Source: Duganella sp. SG902 (lineage in GTDB: Bacteria > Pseudomonadota > Gammaproteobacteria > Burkholderiales > Burkholderiaceae_D). From it: a stretch of 64,000 bases of DNA. The notes under the pieces were generated by a model. That model made no database searches. It was not told the DNA's origin and saw only the letters and a list, made by a program, of their open reading frames with translations. This document shows positions 53,393-61,984 of the stretch, piece after piece (the stretch's first letter is position 1; each line of letters begins with the position of its first letter). The translations under genes were made by a program, and so were the position numbers. The stretch is taken from the NCBI RefSeq assembly GCF_013376005.1, contig NZ_JABMJK010000016.1, forward strand, positions 61,081 to 125,080. The letters are read 5' to 3'.

Positions 53393-54532
53393 ATGAATGC
53401 CCAACTTGAACCCTTCCACGCCATTGCCATCAGCAAGCTGGCGCATGCCCTGAAAGCCCAGGGCCGATCGATCATCCACATGGAGTTTGGCCAGCCCTCG
53501 ACCGGCGCGCCGCAGGCCGCCATCGCCAGGGCGCACGCGGTGCTGGACGCCGAAAGCATGGGCTATTGGGAAAGCGCGCCGCTGAAACAGCGGCTGGCGC
53601 GGTTCTACCAGGAACGTTACGGGGTGCAAGTGTCTGCCGAGCAGTTCGTGCTGACCTGCGGCGCCTCGCCGGCGCTGGTTCTGGCGCTGAGTTCGATGTT
53701 CTCGCCGGGCGACCGCATCGCCATGGCGCGTCCCGGCTACGTCGCCTACCGCAACACGCTCAAGGCGCTGCACATGACGCCGGTGGAAATCGCCTGCGGC
53801 GCGGAAGTGGGCTTCCAGCTGACCGCGGCCGCGCTGGCCGCGCTCGAACCGGCGCCGCAAGGCGTGATCATCGCCAGCCCGGCCAACCCGACCGGCACCT
53901 TGATCAAGGCAAACGAGTTGGACGCCATCGCGGCCGTGTGCCGCCAACGCGGCATCCGCATCGTCTCGGACGAGATTTATCACGGCCTGAGCTACGTGGA
54001 GCCGGCGCAAACCATCCTCGCCTACGCACCACAGGCGCAGGTGGTCAGCAGCTTCTCCAAGTATTTCAGCATGGCTGGATGGCGCCTCGGCTGGCTGCTG
54101 GCGCCGATGGACCACGTCGAGCGCGCGCAAGCCTACTGCGGCAACCTGTTCCTGACCGCGCCCTCGCTCAGCCAGCACGCCGGCCTGGCCGCCTTCGACG
54201 CGCTGGACGAGCTGGACGGCCATCTCAAGGTCTACCGCGAAAACCGCCGCCTGCTGCTGGCCGCCCTGCCGGAACTGGGCCTGACCACGGTGGCGCCGCC
54301 CGATGGCGCGTTCTACATCTACGCCAGCATCGCCCACCTGACCGACGACAGCCTGGGCTTCTGCAAGCGCCTGCTGGAAGATACCGGCATCGCCAGCGCG
54401 CCGGGCATCGATTTCGATCCGGTCGACGGCAAGCACTTCATCCGCTTCAGCTTCGCGGTGTCGACGGCGGAAATCGAAGAAGCCATCCGCCGCATGAAGC
54501 CGTGGTTCGCGGCGCAGGCCGGAAAGGACTGA
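53393..54532 (+). CDS. PLP-dependent aminotransferase (fold type I)
   Basis: The 379-residue protein has the class I/II aminotransferase pattern: MEFGQPSTGAPQAAI, SPANPTGTLIKANEL, DEIYHGLSYV and the PLP-lysine site SSFSKYFSMAGWRLGW. Specific amino-acid substrates are not evident. The frame is open upstream into the DUF748 gene, but the first ATG in a sensible place is 53393. It overlaps nothing downstream, where the serine hydrolase starts 2 nt after the stop, so the two are an operon. Confidence 0.88.
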   Translation: MNAQLEPFHAIAISKLAHALKAQGRSIIHMEFGQPSTGAPQAAIARAHAVLDAESMGYWESAPLKQRLARFYQERYGVQVSAEQFVLTCGASPALVLALSSMFSPGDRIAMARPGYVAYRNTLKALHMTPVEIACGAEVGFQLTAAALAALEPAPQGVIIASPANPTGTLIKANELDAIAAVCRQRGIRIVSDEIYHGLSYVEPAQTILAYAPQAQVVSSFSKYFSMAGWRLGWLLAPMDHVERAQAYCGNLFLTAPSLSQHAGLAAFDALDELDGHLKVYRENRRLLLAALPELGLTTVAPPDGAFYIYASIAHLTDDSLGFCKRLLEDTGIASAPGIDFDPVDGKHFIRFSFAVSTAEIEEAIRRMKPWFAAQAGKD

Positions 54533-54534
54533 TC

Positions 54535-55737
54535 ATGCGCTTCCCCTCCCTGCTCCGCCGCGCCGCACTGGCCGCCGCCGTGACGCTGGGAGGATGCGCG
54601 GCGCCGCCACCCGCCCCCAGCCAGCTGGATGCGGAAATGCAGCGCCTGATGGCCGCCGCCCACGTCCCCGGACTGGCGGTGGCCATCATCCGCGACGGCC
54701 AGGTCACGCAGCGCGGCGCCTACGGCTACGCCAACGTTGAAAAGCGGCAGCCGCTGCGCACCGACACCATCATGTATGGCGCGTCGCTGACCAAGGCCGC
54801 CTTCGCCTACATGGTCATGCAACTGGTGGACGAAGGCGTGCTGGCGCTGGACGCGCCCCTGCCCGCCCTGCTGAACAAGCCGCTGCCCGACTATCCGAAA
54901 TATGCCGACCTGAAGGACGATCCGCGCTGGCGGCAGGTGACGCCGCGCATGCTGTTGTCCCATACCAGCGGCCTGCTCAACTGGCGCTTCATCAACGAGA
55001 ACAACCAGCTCGACTTCAAATACCCGCCCGGCACCCGCTACGTGTATTCCGGCGAGGGTTTGAACATCCTGCAACTGGTGGTCGAGGAACGCACCGGCCT
55101 GCCCCTGCAGACCCTGATGCAGCAACGCGTGTTCGATCGTTTCGGCATGCGCGACAGCAGCATGGTGTGGCGCAAGGAATGGGAAGGCCGCGAGACCACG
55201 CACTACGCCAAGGACGGCGCCGTCATCGCGCACAAACGGCGCGGCGAAGCGCGCGCCGCCGGCTCGATGGACACCACGATCAACGACTACGCCGCCTTCA
55301 TGGCGGGCGTGCTGCGCGGCGAAGGCCTGTCGCCGGCCGCCTACCGCGAGATGCTGTCGCCACAGATGGCCATCGTCTCGCTGCAACAGTTTCCCTCGCA
55401 CTGGCCCGGCGACACCGACTTGTGGCGCGAGGTCGGCCTGACCATCGGCCTCGGCTGGCCGTTGTACCAGTCGCCGCGCGGACCTGCTTTCTTCAAGGAA
55501 GGCAACGACGATGGCACCAATAACTTCGCGTTGGGCTTCGCGCGCCAGCGTGATGGCATGGTCTTGCTCAGCAACAGTTCGAACGCGCAGGCCATGTTCC
55601 TCCCCGCCGTGGAGTACGTCTACGGGAAGACCTGCCTGCCGTGGTTCTGGATGAATTACATCCCCTACGACCGGCCCGAACTGATGACGCCACAGGCACG
55701 CACGCATCCGGTGCTGAGCGCCGGATGCGGCCTTTGA
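54535..55737 (+). CDS. Serine hydrolase, class C beta-lactamase-like lipoprotein
   Basis: The 400-residue protein has a lipoprotein signal (AAVTLGGCAAPP) and the beta-lactamase/D-Ala carboxypeptidase-like (AmpC/EstB) motifs: SxxK in GASLTKAAF, YSG in YVYSGEGLN, and a later HKR/GTNN region in place of KTG. Such exported serine hydrolases act as esterases, peptidases or carboxypeptidases; beta-lactam hydrolysis cannot be assumed. It follows the aminotransferase gene by 2 nt. Confidence 0.88.
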   Translation: MRFPSLLRRAALAAAVTLGGCAAPPPAPSQLDAEMQRLMAAAHVPGLAVAIIRDGQVTQRGAYGYANVEKRQPLRTDTIMYGASLTKAAFAYMVMQLVDEGVLALDAPLPALLNKPLPDYPKYADLKDDPRWRQVTPRMLLSHTSGLLNWRFINENNQLDFKYPPGTRYVYSGEGLNILQLVVEERTGLPLQTLMQQRVFDRFGMRDSSMVWRKEWEGRETTHYAKDGAVIAHKRRGEARAAGSMDTTINDYAAFMAGVLRGEGLSPAAYREMLSPQMAIVSLQQFPSHWPGDTDLWREVGLTIGLGWPLYQSPRGPAFFKEGNDDGTNNFALGFARQRDGMVLLSNSSNAQAMFLPAVEYVYGKTCLPWFWMNYIPYDRPELMTPQARTHPVLSAGCGL

Positions 55738-55742
55738 GCAAG

Positions 55743-55958
55743 CTATTGCTCGGTCATGCCACGCAGGTTTTCAATGTCCGCCACGGCATGGCGCCAGGCG
55801 ATTTCCGGATCGTAGACCGGGGCCGATTGCAGGCCGAGCTGGATGTCCTTGAGGACTTTGTTACCCAATGAGATCTTGTAGCGCAACGCCGTGTACTCGA
55901 TGTCGTAGGTTTGTTTCAACCCCTGAGTGCGCGTATAGGTGTCGTGAGAGGCAGACAT
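55743..55958 (-). CDS. Hypothetical small protein
   Basis: The 71-residue protein (MSASHDTYTRTQGLKQTY...) is soluble, has no recognised motif and converges on the serine hydrolase gene, 5 nt from its stop. AAGGAGG precedes the ATG, a strong ribosome site, which supports it as real. Confidence 0.75.
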   Translation of the reverse strand: MSASHDTYTRTQGLKQTYDIEYTALRYKISLGNKVLKDIQLGLQSAPVYDPEIAWRHAVADIENLRGMTEQ

Positions 55959-56000
55959 ATATCCTCCTTGTTCAAAGCGTACTCCTAGGATAGCACTAAC

Positions 56001-58184
56001 TCAAAAGTCCGGCATTTTCGCGATCAGTTTATCGAGCGTGATCGGATAGTTGCGCACACGCACGCCGGTGGCGTTGTAGATGGCGTTGGCCACCGCCGCG
56101 CCCACGCCGCAAATGCCCAGTTCACCCACGCCCTTGGCTTTCATCGGGGAAGAGACCGGATCGGTTTCATCCAGGAAAATCACTTCCTGATGCGGAATGT
56201 CGGCGTGCACCGGCACCTCGTAGCCGGCCAGGTCGTGGTTGACGAAGAAGCCGGCGCGGTGGTCGACCACCAGGTCCTCCATCAAGGCCGCGCCCAAGCC
56301 CATGGTCATGGCGCCGATCACCTGACTGCGCGCCGACTTGGGATTGAGGATGCGCCCGGCCGCGCACACGGCCAGCATGCGGCGCACGCGGGTTTCGCCG
56401 GTGGCCGCGTCGACGCCCACTTCGACAAAATGCGCGCCGAAGGTCGATTGCTGGAATTTCTTGTCGAGGTCGCCGTATTCCATGGCGTCCTCGCCCACCA
56501 GCTCGCCGTTGGCGGCGGCCTGGATCAGCGGGAACGCACGGCCGTCCGCGCGCACCTCGCCGTGCGCGAACTCGGCCACAGTGGGATCGAGCCCCAGCTT
56601 CTGCGCGGCCAGCTCGCGCAGCTTGACGCAGGCCGCGTACACGCCCGCCGTCGAGCTGTTGCCGCCCCACTGCCCGCCCGAGCCGGCGGACACTGGAAAG
56701 TCCGAATCGCCCAGCCTGACCACCACCTGCTTCAGAGGCACGCCCATCATCTCGGCGGCGGTCTGGGCGATGATGGTGTAGCTGCCGGTGCCGATGTCGG
56801 TCATGTCGGTCTCCACCGTGACCACACCCTGCGCATCGAGCCGCACGCGCGCCGCCGATTTCTGCACCAGGTTGTTGCGGAACGCCGACGCCATGCCGAT
56901 GCCGACCAGCCAGCGGCCATCACGCGTCTTGCCCGGTTGCGGATTGCGCTTGTCCCAGCCGAAACGCTGAGCGCCCATGCGCAGGCAATCGACGTAGCGG
57001 CGCGTGGAAAACTTGCGCTCGCGCTTGGCCGGATCGACCGTGGTGTCGTTGATGATGCGGAAGGTGATCGGATCCATCTTCAGCTTTTCCGCCATCTCAT
57101 CCATGGCGATTTCCAGCGCCATCAGGCCGGGCGCCTCGCCCGGCGCGCGCATGGCGTTGCCCTCGGGCAGATCGAGCACGGCCAGCCGCATTCTCGTCAA
57201 CCGGTTCGGCCCGGCGTACAGCAATTGCGTTTGCTGCACGGCGGTTTCCGGCTTACCGTCCGGCAGATCGCCCGACCAGCTTTCATGCGCGATGGCGCTG
57301 ATCTTGCCCTCGCGCGTGGCGCCGATGCGGATGCGCTGAATAGTGGCGGGCCGGTGCGTGGTGTTGTTGATCATCAGCGGCCGCTGCAAGGCCACCTTGA
57401 CCGGCCGGCCCGCCGCCTTCGCGCCCAGCGCGGCCAGCAGCGCCTCGGCGCGCAGGAACAGCTTGCCGCCGAAGCCGCCGCCGATGTAGGGCGAGACCAG
57501 CCGCACGTTTTCCTCCGGAATACCCAGCGTTTTCGCCATGTCGCCCTTGCTCCAGTTGATCATCTGGTTGGCGGTCCACAGCGTGAGCTTGTCGCCCTGC
57601 CACGACGCCACCGAGGCGTGCGGCTCCATCATCGCGTGAGACTGGTCGGGCGTGGTGTAGGTGGCGTCCAGCCGCACCGGTGCGGCGTTGTAGGCGCCGT
57701 CGAAGTCGCCCACCTTCTTGTCCTGGTTTTCCTTGTCCTTGTGCTGTTTGGCGCCGTCCTTGGCCTTGGCCAGGTCGTAAGCGCCCTGCTCCTTGCTGTA
57801 CTTGACCTTGACCAGCTGCGCCGCCGCGCGCGCCTGCTCGAACGTCTGCGCCACCACCAACGCGATGGCCTGATGATAGTGCTGGATCTCCGGACCGCCC
57901 AGCAACTTGGCGGTGTTGAACTTGCCCTTGCCCAGCTTGCCCGCGCTGTCCGCGGTCACGACCGCCAGCACGCCGGGCGCGCGCCGGGCCTCGGCCACGT
58001 CGAGGGACGTGATGCGGCCCTTGGCGATGCCGGCGCCGACCACGTAGCCATACGCCGCCTCGCGTTCATAGGCGTACGGCGCGGTGCCGGTGGTCTTGTA
58101 GGGGCCGTCGATGCGGTCGGTGGCGTGGCCGATCACCTTCAGCTGATCGATGGGATTGGTGGTGGCGGGGGTCAGGAATTTCAT
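56001..58184 (-). CDS. paoC: Aldehyde oxidoreductase, molybdenum-binding subunit PaoC
   Basis: The 727-residue protein has the xanthine-oxidase large-subunit organisation, with YIGGGFGGKLFLRAE, GAGQWGG-like QWGGNSSTAG and the catalytic glutamate in KGVGELGICGVG close to the C-terminus. It binds the molybdenum cofactor (MCD form in PaoABC) and oxidises aldehydes to acids. Its gene starts 1 nt after the FAD-subunit stop. Start MKFLTPATTN is chosen over an upstream frame that lies inside the FAD-subunit gene. Confidence 0.92.
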   Translation of the reverse strand: MKFLTPATTNPIDQLKVIGHATDRIDGPYKTTGTAPYAYEREAAYGYVVGAGIAKGRITSLDVAEARRAPGVLAVVTADSAGKLGKGKFNTAKLLGGPEIQHYHQAIALVVAQTFEQARAAAQLVKVKYSKEQGAYDLAKAKDGAKQHKDKENQDKKVGDFDGAYNAAPVRLDATYTTPDQSHAMMEPHASVASWQGDKLTLWTANQMINWSKGDMAKTLGIPEENVRLVSPYIGGGFGGKLFLRAEALLAALGAKAAGRPVKVALQRPLMINNTTHRPATIQRIRIGATREGKISAIAHESWSGDLPDGKPETAVQQTQLLYAGPNRLTRMRLAVLDLPEGNAMRAPGEAPGLMALEIAMDEMAEKLKMDPITFRIINDTTVDPAKRERKFSTRRYVDCLRMGAQRFGWDKRNPQPGKTRDGRWLVGIGMASAFRNNLVQKSAARVRLDAQGVVTVETDMTDIGTGSYTIIAQTAAEMMGVPLKQVVVRLGDSDFPVSAGSGGQWGGNSSTAGVYAACVKLRELAAQKLGLDPTVAEFAHGEVRADGRAFPLIQAAANGELVGEDAMEYGDLDKKFQQSTFGAHFVEVGVDAATGETRVRRMLAVCAAGRILNPKSARSQVIGAMTMGLGAALMEDLVVDHRAGFFVNHDLAGYEVPVHADIPHQEVIFLDETDPVSSPMKAKGVGELGICGVGAAVANAIYNATGVRVRNYPITLDKLIAKMPDF

Positions 58185-58185
58185 G

Positions 58186-59142
58186 TCAGCCACCTTTCTT
58201 CGCATCGGCCAGCACCGCCGCCAGCGTGCGCTGCACCAGCGGCACCTTGAACGCGCTCTCCGCGCTGGGCTTGGCGCCATCCAGCAAGCGCTCGGCCACC
58301 GCGCGCGCGCCCTGGTTCATGCTGGCGTCCGCGGCGGGACGCCGCCATGGCTTATGCGCGACACCACCCAATGCCACGCGGCCGCTGCCGTCCGGCAGCA
58401 CGATCGCCGCCACCGAAATCAGCGCGAACGCATACGAGGCGCGGTCACGCACCTTGCGATAGATGTGCACGCCGCCCGTGGGTTTGGGCAAGGTCACGCT
58501 GGTGATCAGCTCGCCCTGCGTCAACGCATGCTCGATGTGCGGCGTGCCGCCGGGCAGGCGATGGAAGTCGGCGATCGGGATGGTGCGCGTGGCGCCGTCC
58601 GGCTTGACGGTTTCCACCGTGGCGTCCAGCAAGGCCATCGCAACCGCCATGTCGCTCGGATGGGTGGCGATGCAGGCGTCGCTGGCGCCGAGGATGGCGT
58701 GGTTGCGGCTGTAGCCGCCGATGGCGGAACAGCCAGCGCCAGGCTCGCGCTTGTTGCAGGGCTGGTTGGTGTCGTAGAAGTACGGGCAGCGCGTGCGCTG
58801 CAACAGGTTGCCGGCCGTGGTGGCCTTGTTGCGCAACTGCGCCGACGCCCCGGCCAGCAAGGCGCGCGACAGCACGGCGTAATCCTTGCGCACGCGCGCG
58901 TCGGCGGCGAGGTCGGTGTTGCGCACCAGCGCGCCGATGCGCAGGCCGCCGCCGGGCGTGGCCTCGATCTTGTCGAGCGCCAGACCGTTGACGTCGATCA
59001 GGTGTTGCGGGCTTTCGATTTCCAGCTTCATCAAGTCCAGCAGATTGGTGCCGCCGGCGATGAAGCGGGCGCCGGGCGTGCGGGCGGCGGCAGCGGCCGC
59101 CTCGGCGGGCGATTGCGCGCGCTGGTAGGTGAAGGCCCTCAT
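58186..59142 (-). CDS. paoB: Aldehyde oxidoreductase, FAD subunit PaoB
   Basis: The 318-residue protein has the FAD-binding PCMH domain (ARFIAGGTNLLDLMKLE, NKATTAGNLLQRTRCPYF) and a CO-dehydrogenase-type C-terminus. A Cys-rich insertion (RCPYFYDTNQPCNKREPGAGC) matches the extra [4Fe-4S] site peculiar to PaoB. It sits between paoA and paoC with a 4-nt overlap to paoA, the order of E. coli paoABC. Electrons pass from Mo through Fe-S to FAD. Confidence 0.92.
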   Translation of the reverse strand: MRAFTYQRAQSPAEAAAAAARTPGARFIAGGTNLLDLMKLEIESPQHLIDVNGLALDKIEATPGGGLRIGALVRNTDLAADARVRKDYAVLSRALLAGASAQLRNKATTAGNLLQRTRCPYFYDTNQPCNKREPGAGCSAIGGYSRNHAILGASDACIATHPSDMAVAMALLDATVETVKPDGATRTIPIADFHRLPGGTPHIEHALTQGELITSVTLPKPTGGVHIYRKVRDRASYAFALISVAAIVLPDGSGRVALGGVAHKPWRRPAADASMNQGARAVAERLLDGAKPSAESAFKVPLVQRTLAAVLADAKKGG

Positions 59143-59762
59143 GCGCCCACCTCGGTCATGGCGTCGATGATGTTGGAGTAGGCGCCGCAGCGACAGATGT
59201 TGCCGCTCATGCGCTCGCGCAGCTCGGCCGCGTTGAGCAGCGGCTTGGCGTTGAGATCGGCGGTGACGTGGCTGGGAATGCCTTGCTTGATTTCATCCAG
59301 CACCGCCACGGCGGAACAGATCTGCCCCGGGGTACAGTAACCGCACTGATAGCCGTCGTGCTTGATGAACGCCGCCTGCATGGGATGCAGCTTGTCCGGT
59401 GTGCCGAGGCCTTCGATGGTGGTGATCTTGTCGCCATCGTGCATCACGGCCAGCGAGAGGCAGGAGTTGATGCGGCGGCCATTGACGATCACCGTGCAAG
59501 CGCCGCACTGGCCGTGATCGCAGCCCTTCTTGGTGCCGGTGAGATGCAGATGTTCACGCAAGGCATCAAGCAAGGTGGTGCGGGTGTCCACTTCCAGCGC
59601 GTGCTGTTTGCCGTTGACTTGCAGGGAGAACTTGGTCGCGGTCGGTGGCGGCGTGCCAGGCTGCGCCTCGGCCGTCAGCGGCACGGCCGTGGAAGTCGCG
59701 GACAAGGCGCCCGCAATCAGCAAATTACGCCGGGAAAGACTAACGTCGCTCAGATCATTCAT
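59139..59762 (-). CDS. paoA: Aldehyde oxidoreductase, 2Fe-2S subunit PaoA, Tat-exported
   Basis: The 207-residue protein has a twin-arginine signal (SRRNLLIAGALSATSTAVPL), a plant-type ferredoxin motif GCDHGQCGACTVIVNG, and a second cluster site QCGYCTPGQICS with NICRCGAYSNI. It carries two [2Fe-2S] centres and would carry the PaoABC trimer to the periplasm. GGAGG precedes the chosen start MNDLSDVSL. No paoD-type chaperone gene is next to the cluster. Confidence 0.92.
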   Translation of the reverse strand: MNDLSDVSLSRRNLLIAGALSATSTAVPLTAEAQPGTPPPTATKFSLQVNGKQHALEVDTRTTLLDALREHLHLTGTKKGCDHGQCGACTVIVNGRRINSCLSLAVMHDGDKITTIEGLGTPDKLHPMQAAFIKHDGYQCGYCTPGQICSAVAVLDEIKQGIPSHVTADLNAKPLLNAAELRERMSGNICRCGAYSNIIDAMTEVGA

Positions 59763-59907
59763 CTCGTCGCATCCTCCAACCGTTGGGTCTGCGCCCATAG
59801 TAAATGCGATGCGGCTGGAGGTTAAACACAATTGACCAATGTCGTTGACGGCACCGGTGGTTGGATCAGAATGGAGGTCTCCCAACGTGACCGCAACAGG
59901 CCATGCC

Positions 59908-60480
59908 ATGAATGCGCCAACCGACAAAGACTACATCGATGCAAAACTGCAAGCCGTCATCGAAAAAATGAATGGCGATATCAGAGCGCATCAACTAACC
60001 ACCGATGCTCGCCTGGACAAGCTCGACGAAACCGTGGCACACGGCTTGCAAAGCCTGGATCTCAGAATCACCCAGGTAGAGTCCAAGCTCGACGAAACCG
60101 TGGCACACGGCTTGCAAAGCCTGGATCTGAGAATCACCCAGGTAGAGTCCAACTTCCAGCACGAACTGCAACTGCTGCGTGAAGAGTTCAACGCCAAGCT
60201 CGCCCAGATGGAGACTAACTTTCATCGCAGCCAGATCGATGTGATGAAGTCGACTATCGGCAGCATGGTCGCACTAACGGCTGTGTCCGTGACCGTGACC
60301 TCGGTTCTATTCCTTAACTTGTCACGCAAGGAAGAAGCTCCGCTTAAACCTCATGCAAGCGCCGTGTCCAGTCCTCTATCTGGCCCGACTGCGCACGGCG
60401 GGCAAAGGTGGTGCGCCAGTTGGATGACAGCTGAGCAATCCGCGAGGCTTGTTGCCACTCGTCCAGCATTAGTTGTGTAG
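59908..60480 (+). CDS. Coiled-coil membrane protein with tandem internal duplication
   Basis: The 190-residue protein has a coiled-coil N-terminal half containing two identical 22-residue copies (about residues 38-81, DNA at 60019-60150), one membrane segment (IGSMVALTAVSVTVTSVLFL) and a C-terminal tail that runs antisense through the end of the MOSC gene for 137 bp. Its layout matches the protein at 48734-49039, which ends soon after the membrane segment, so the long tail here looks like an accidental extension. Start MNAPTDKDYI chosen; an in-frame upstream ATG is possible. Confidence 0.72.
   Translation: MNAPTDKDYIDAKLQAVIEKMNGDIRAHQLTTDARLDKLDETVAHGLQSLDLRITQVESKLDETVAHGLQSLDLRITQVESNFQHELQLLREEFNAKLAQMETNFHRSQIDVMKSTIGSMVALTAVSVTVTSVLFLNLSRKEEAPLKPHASAVSSPLSGPTAHGGQRWCASWMTAEQSARLVATRPALVV
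60019..60150 (+). repeat. Tandem 66-bp duplication, 2 copies
   Basis: Copies at 60019-60084 and 60085-60150 differ by one silent base, so they encode the same 22 residues and the duplication is recent. Confidence 0.95.
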
Positions 60481-61009
60481 AGAACAGCGCGCTGATCAGG
60501 CGCCGCATCGGCCAGTCCGGCTGTGGCCGCTCGACCAGTTCAAAGGCGTCGCCGCGCGCGATCCAGCCTTCGCACAGCACGCGGTAGTACCAGCCAGTGG
60601 CGCCGGAGTTCTGCATGAACAGCGCCGCGTCCTCGCGCCGCAGGCGGCGGTTCAATCGCCAGCACGGCTGCCGCCCCTGCGACACTTGCACCATGGCCGA
60701 GCCCACCTGGTAAATATCGCCGATGTGCACGTTCCGCTCTGTCATGCCGGAGGTGGAGATGTTCTCGCCAAACGTGCCGGGCGGCAGCGCCGGCCAAAGC
60801 GCGTAATTCTCGGCGGCGTAATGATGCAAGGCCTTCTCCGGCCCGCCGTGATAGACGCGGTCGCCCTGCTCGTCACCTTGCAAGCCGTCGAACGACAGCC
60901 ACAGTTTGCCCTGTTGCGGCGTTTTCACGATGCCGCTCGACACCTCGGCATGCCCGTCGCGCAACAGCGGCCTGGCCTTGCCGACGAACAGCGTCTTGAT
61001 CACGCTCAT
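60344..61009 (-). CDS. MOSC-domain protein (YiiM-like)
   Basis: The 221-residue protein has the MOSC domain features of YiiM: GLQGDEQGDRVYHGGPEKALHH, TFGENISTSGM and SQGRQPCWRLNRR with the conserved Cys. MOSC proteins bind molybdenum cofactor or a sulphur carrier; YiiM gives resistance to N-hydroxylated base analogues. It is read from an ATG overlapping the amidotransferase stop (ATGA), so the two are an operon. Confidence 0.88.
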   Translation of the reverse strand: MSVIKTLFVGKARPLLRDGHAEVSSGIVKTPQQGKLWLSFDGLQGDEQGDRVYHGGPEKALHHYAAENYALWPALPPGTFGENISTSGMTERNVHIGDIYQVGSAMVQVSQGRQPCWRLNRRLRREDAALFMQNSGATGWYYRVLCEGWIARGDAFELVERPQPDWPMRRLISALFSTQLMLDEWQQASRIAQLSSNWRTTFARRAQSGQIEDWTRRLHEV

Positions 61010-61683
61010 TTCAACCACGCCGCCAGCATCGCCCTGCCGGCGCGCTCCAGTTCCACGCCGTAGCGCCGCGTATCCTCGCGCAGGCGATGCAGATCCACAC
61101 CGGCCTGCTGCAACTCCACCGCATGCCCCGTCAGCCACTGTTCCAGCGCGCCCGGCTCAAACTCCGCGTGGAACTGAATGCCCAGCGCGTGGTCGCCCAC
61201 CTGGAAGGCCTGGCACGGCGTGCCAACTGTCCACGCGATTGAAGGCACGCCTTCCGGCAAGCGGATATTGTCGCCATGCCAGTGCAACACCGGCACGCCG
61301 CGCAAGTGCGACAGCGGACCGGCATGTTCGCACACATCCACCGGCGACCAGCCGATCTCCTTGCCTGCGGCGCGGCCGCTCACCTCGCCGCCCAAGGCCA
61401 CCGCCATCAACTGCGCGCCGAGGCATACGCCCAGCGTCGGTTTCTTCAATGCCAGGCGCAACTTGATGCCGGCGATTTCGTCGGCCAACCACGGATACAA
61501 ACCGGTGTCGTTCACGCCGATCGGTCCGCCAAGCACCACCACCAGTTCGGTGTCGCGCCACTGCGCCTCGGTCAGCGGCACGCCGGCGTGCTGATACGTG
61601 ATCCGATATCCACGCGCCTCCAGCGGCGCGGCAAAGCTGCCCAGATCCTCAAATCCGACATGATAAAGCGCGATGCAGTTCAT
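61006..61683 (-). CDS. Glutamine amidotransferase-like protein (class I)
   Basis: The 225-residue GATase1 protein has the nucleophile elbow LGVCLGAQLMAVA and the His-Glu pair in IQFHAEFEP, completing the Cys-His-Glu triad. GMP synthase-like 'glutamine amidotransferase' stand-alone proteins of this type release ammonia for an unknown acceptor. It precedes the MOSC gene with a 4-nt overlap. Confidence 0.87.
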   Translation of the reverse strand: MNCIALYHVGFEDLGSFAAPLEARGYRITYQHAGVPLTEAQWRDTELVVVLGGPIGVNDTGLYPWLADEIAGIKLRLALKKPTLGVCLGAQLMAVALGGEVSGRAAGKEIGWSPVDVCEHAGPLSHLRGVPVLHWHGDNIRLPEGVPSIAWTVGTPCQAFQVGDHALGIQFHAEFEPGALEQWLTGHAVELQQAGVDLHRLREDTRRYGVELERAGRAMLAAWLK

Positions 61684-61808
61684 AATTCACCTTAAAATAG
61701 GAGTCCTAATTATCTGCATGATACCTCAAAATTGGCGCCGCTGCTGAGCGCCTGCGATCGCACTCGTTTGAGGGATAAAGTTGACAGGCCTGGAGGACTG
61801 GCCAGCCA

Positions 61809-61889
61809 GATGCCCAGTTGCAAACCGTGATCGAACGGCTCAACGGCGAAGCCGAAGCGCATCGCCGTTTGGACAAGCTTCCTTCTAAG
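61809..61889 (+). pseudogene. Decayed fragment of the coiled-coil family
   Basis: Reading DAQLQTVIERLNGEAEAH, then RLDKL, this 27-codon stretch matches the N-terminal part of the gene at 59908, with a small deletion. An in-frame stop lies just upstream and a REP-like element begins 14 bp downstream, so only a remnant is left. The rest of 61684-61984 holds no other gene I can see. Confidence 0.7.
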
Positions 61890-61902
61890 TTGGCGCTGGC
61901 TC

Positions 61903-61980
61903 CGTCATTCCGGCGAAAGCCGGAATCCATGCTGACTCAGATCAGCCGTTCCATGGATCCCGGCCTGCGCCGGGATGACG
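61903..61980. repeat. REP-like double-hairpin element, copy C
   Basis: Same arrangement and orientation as copy A (33601), with CGTCATTCCGGCGAAAGCC at the left and GGATGACG at the right. It abuts the decayed coiled-coil fragment. Confidence 0.85.
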
Positions 61981-61984
61981 GCGT

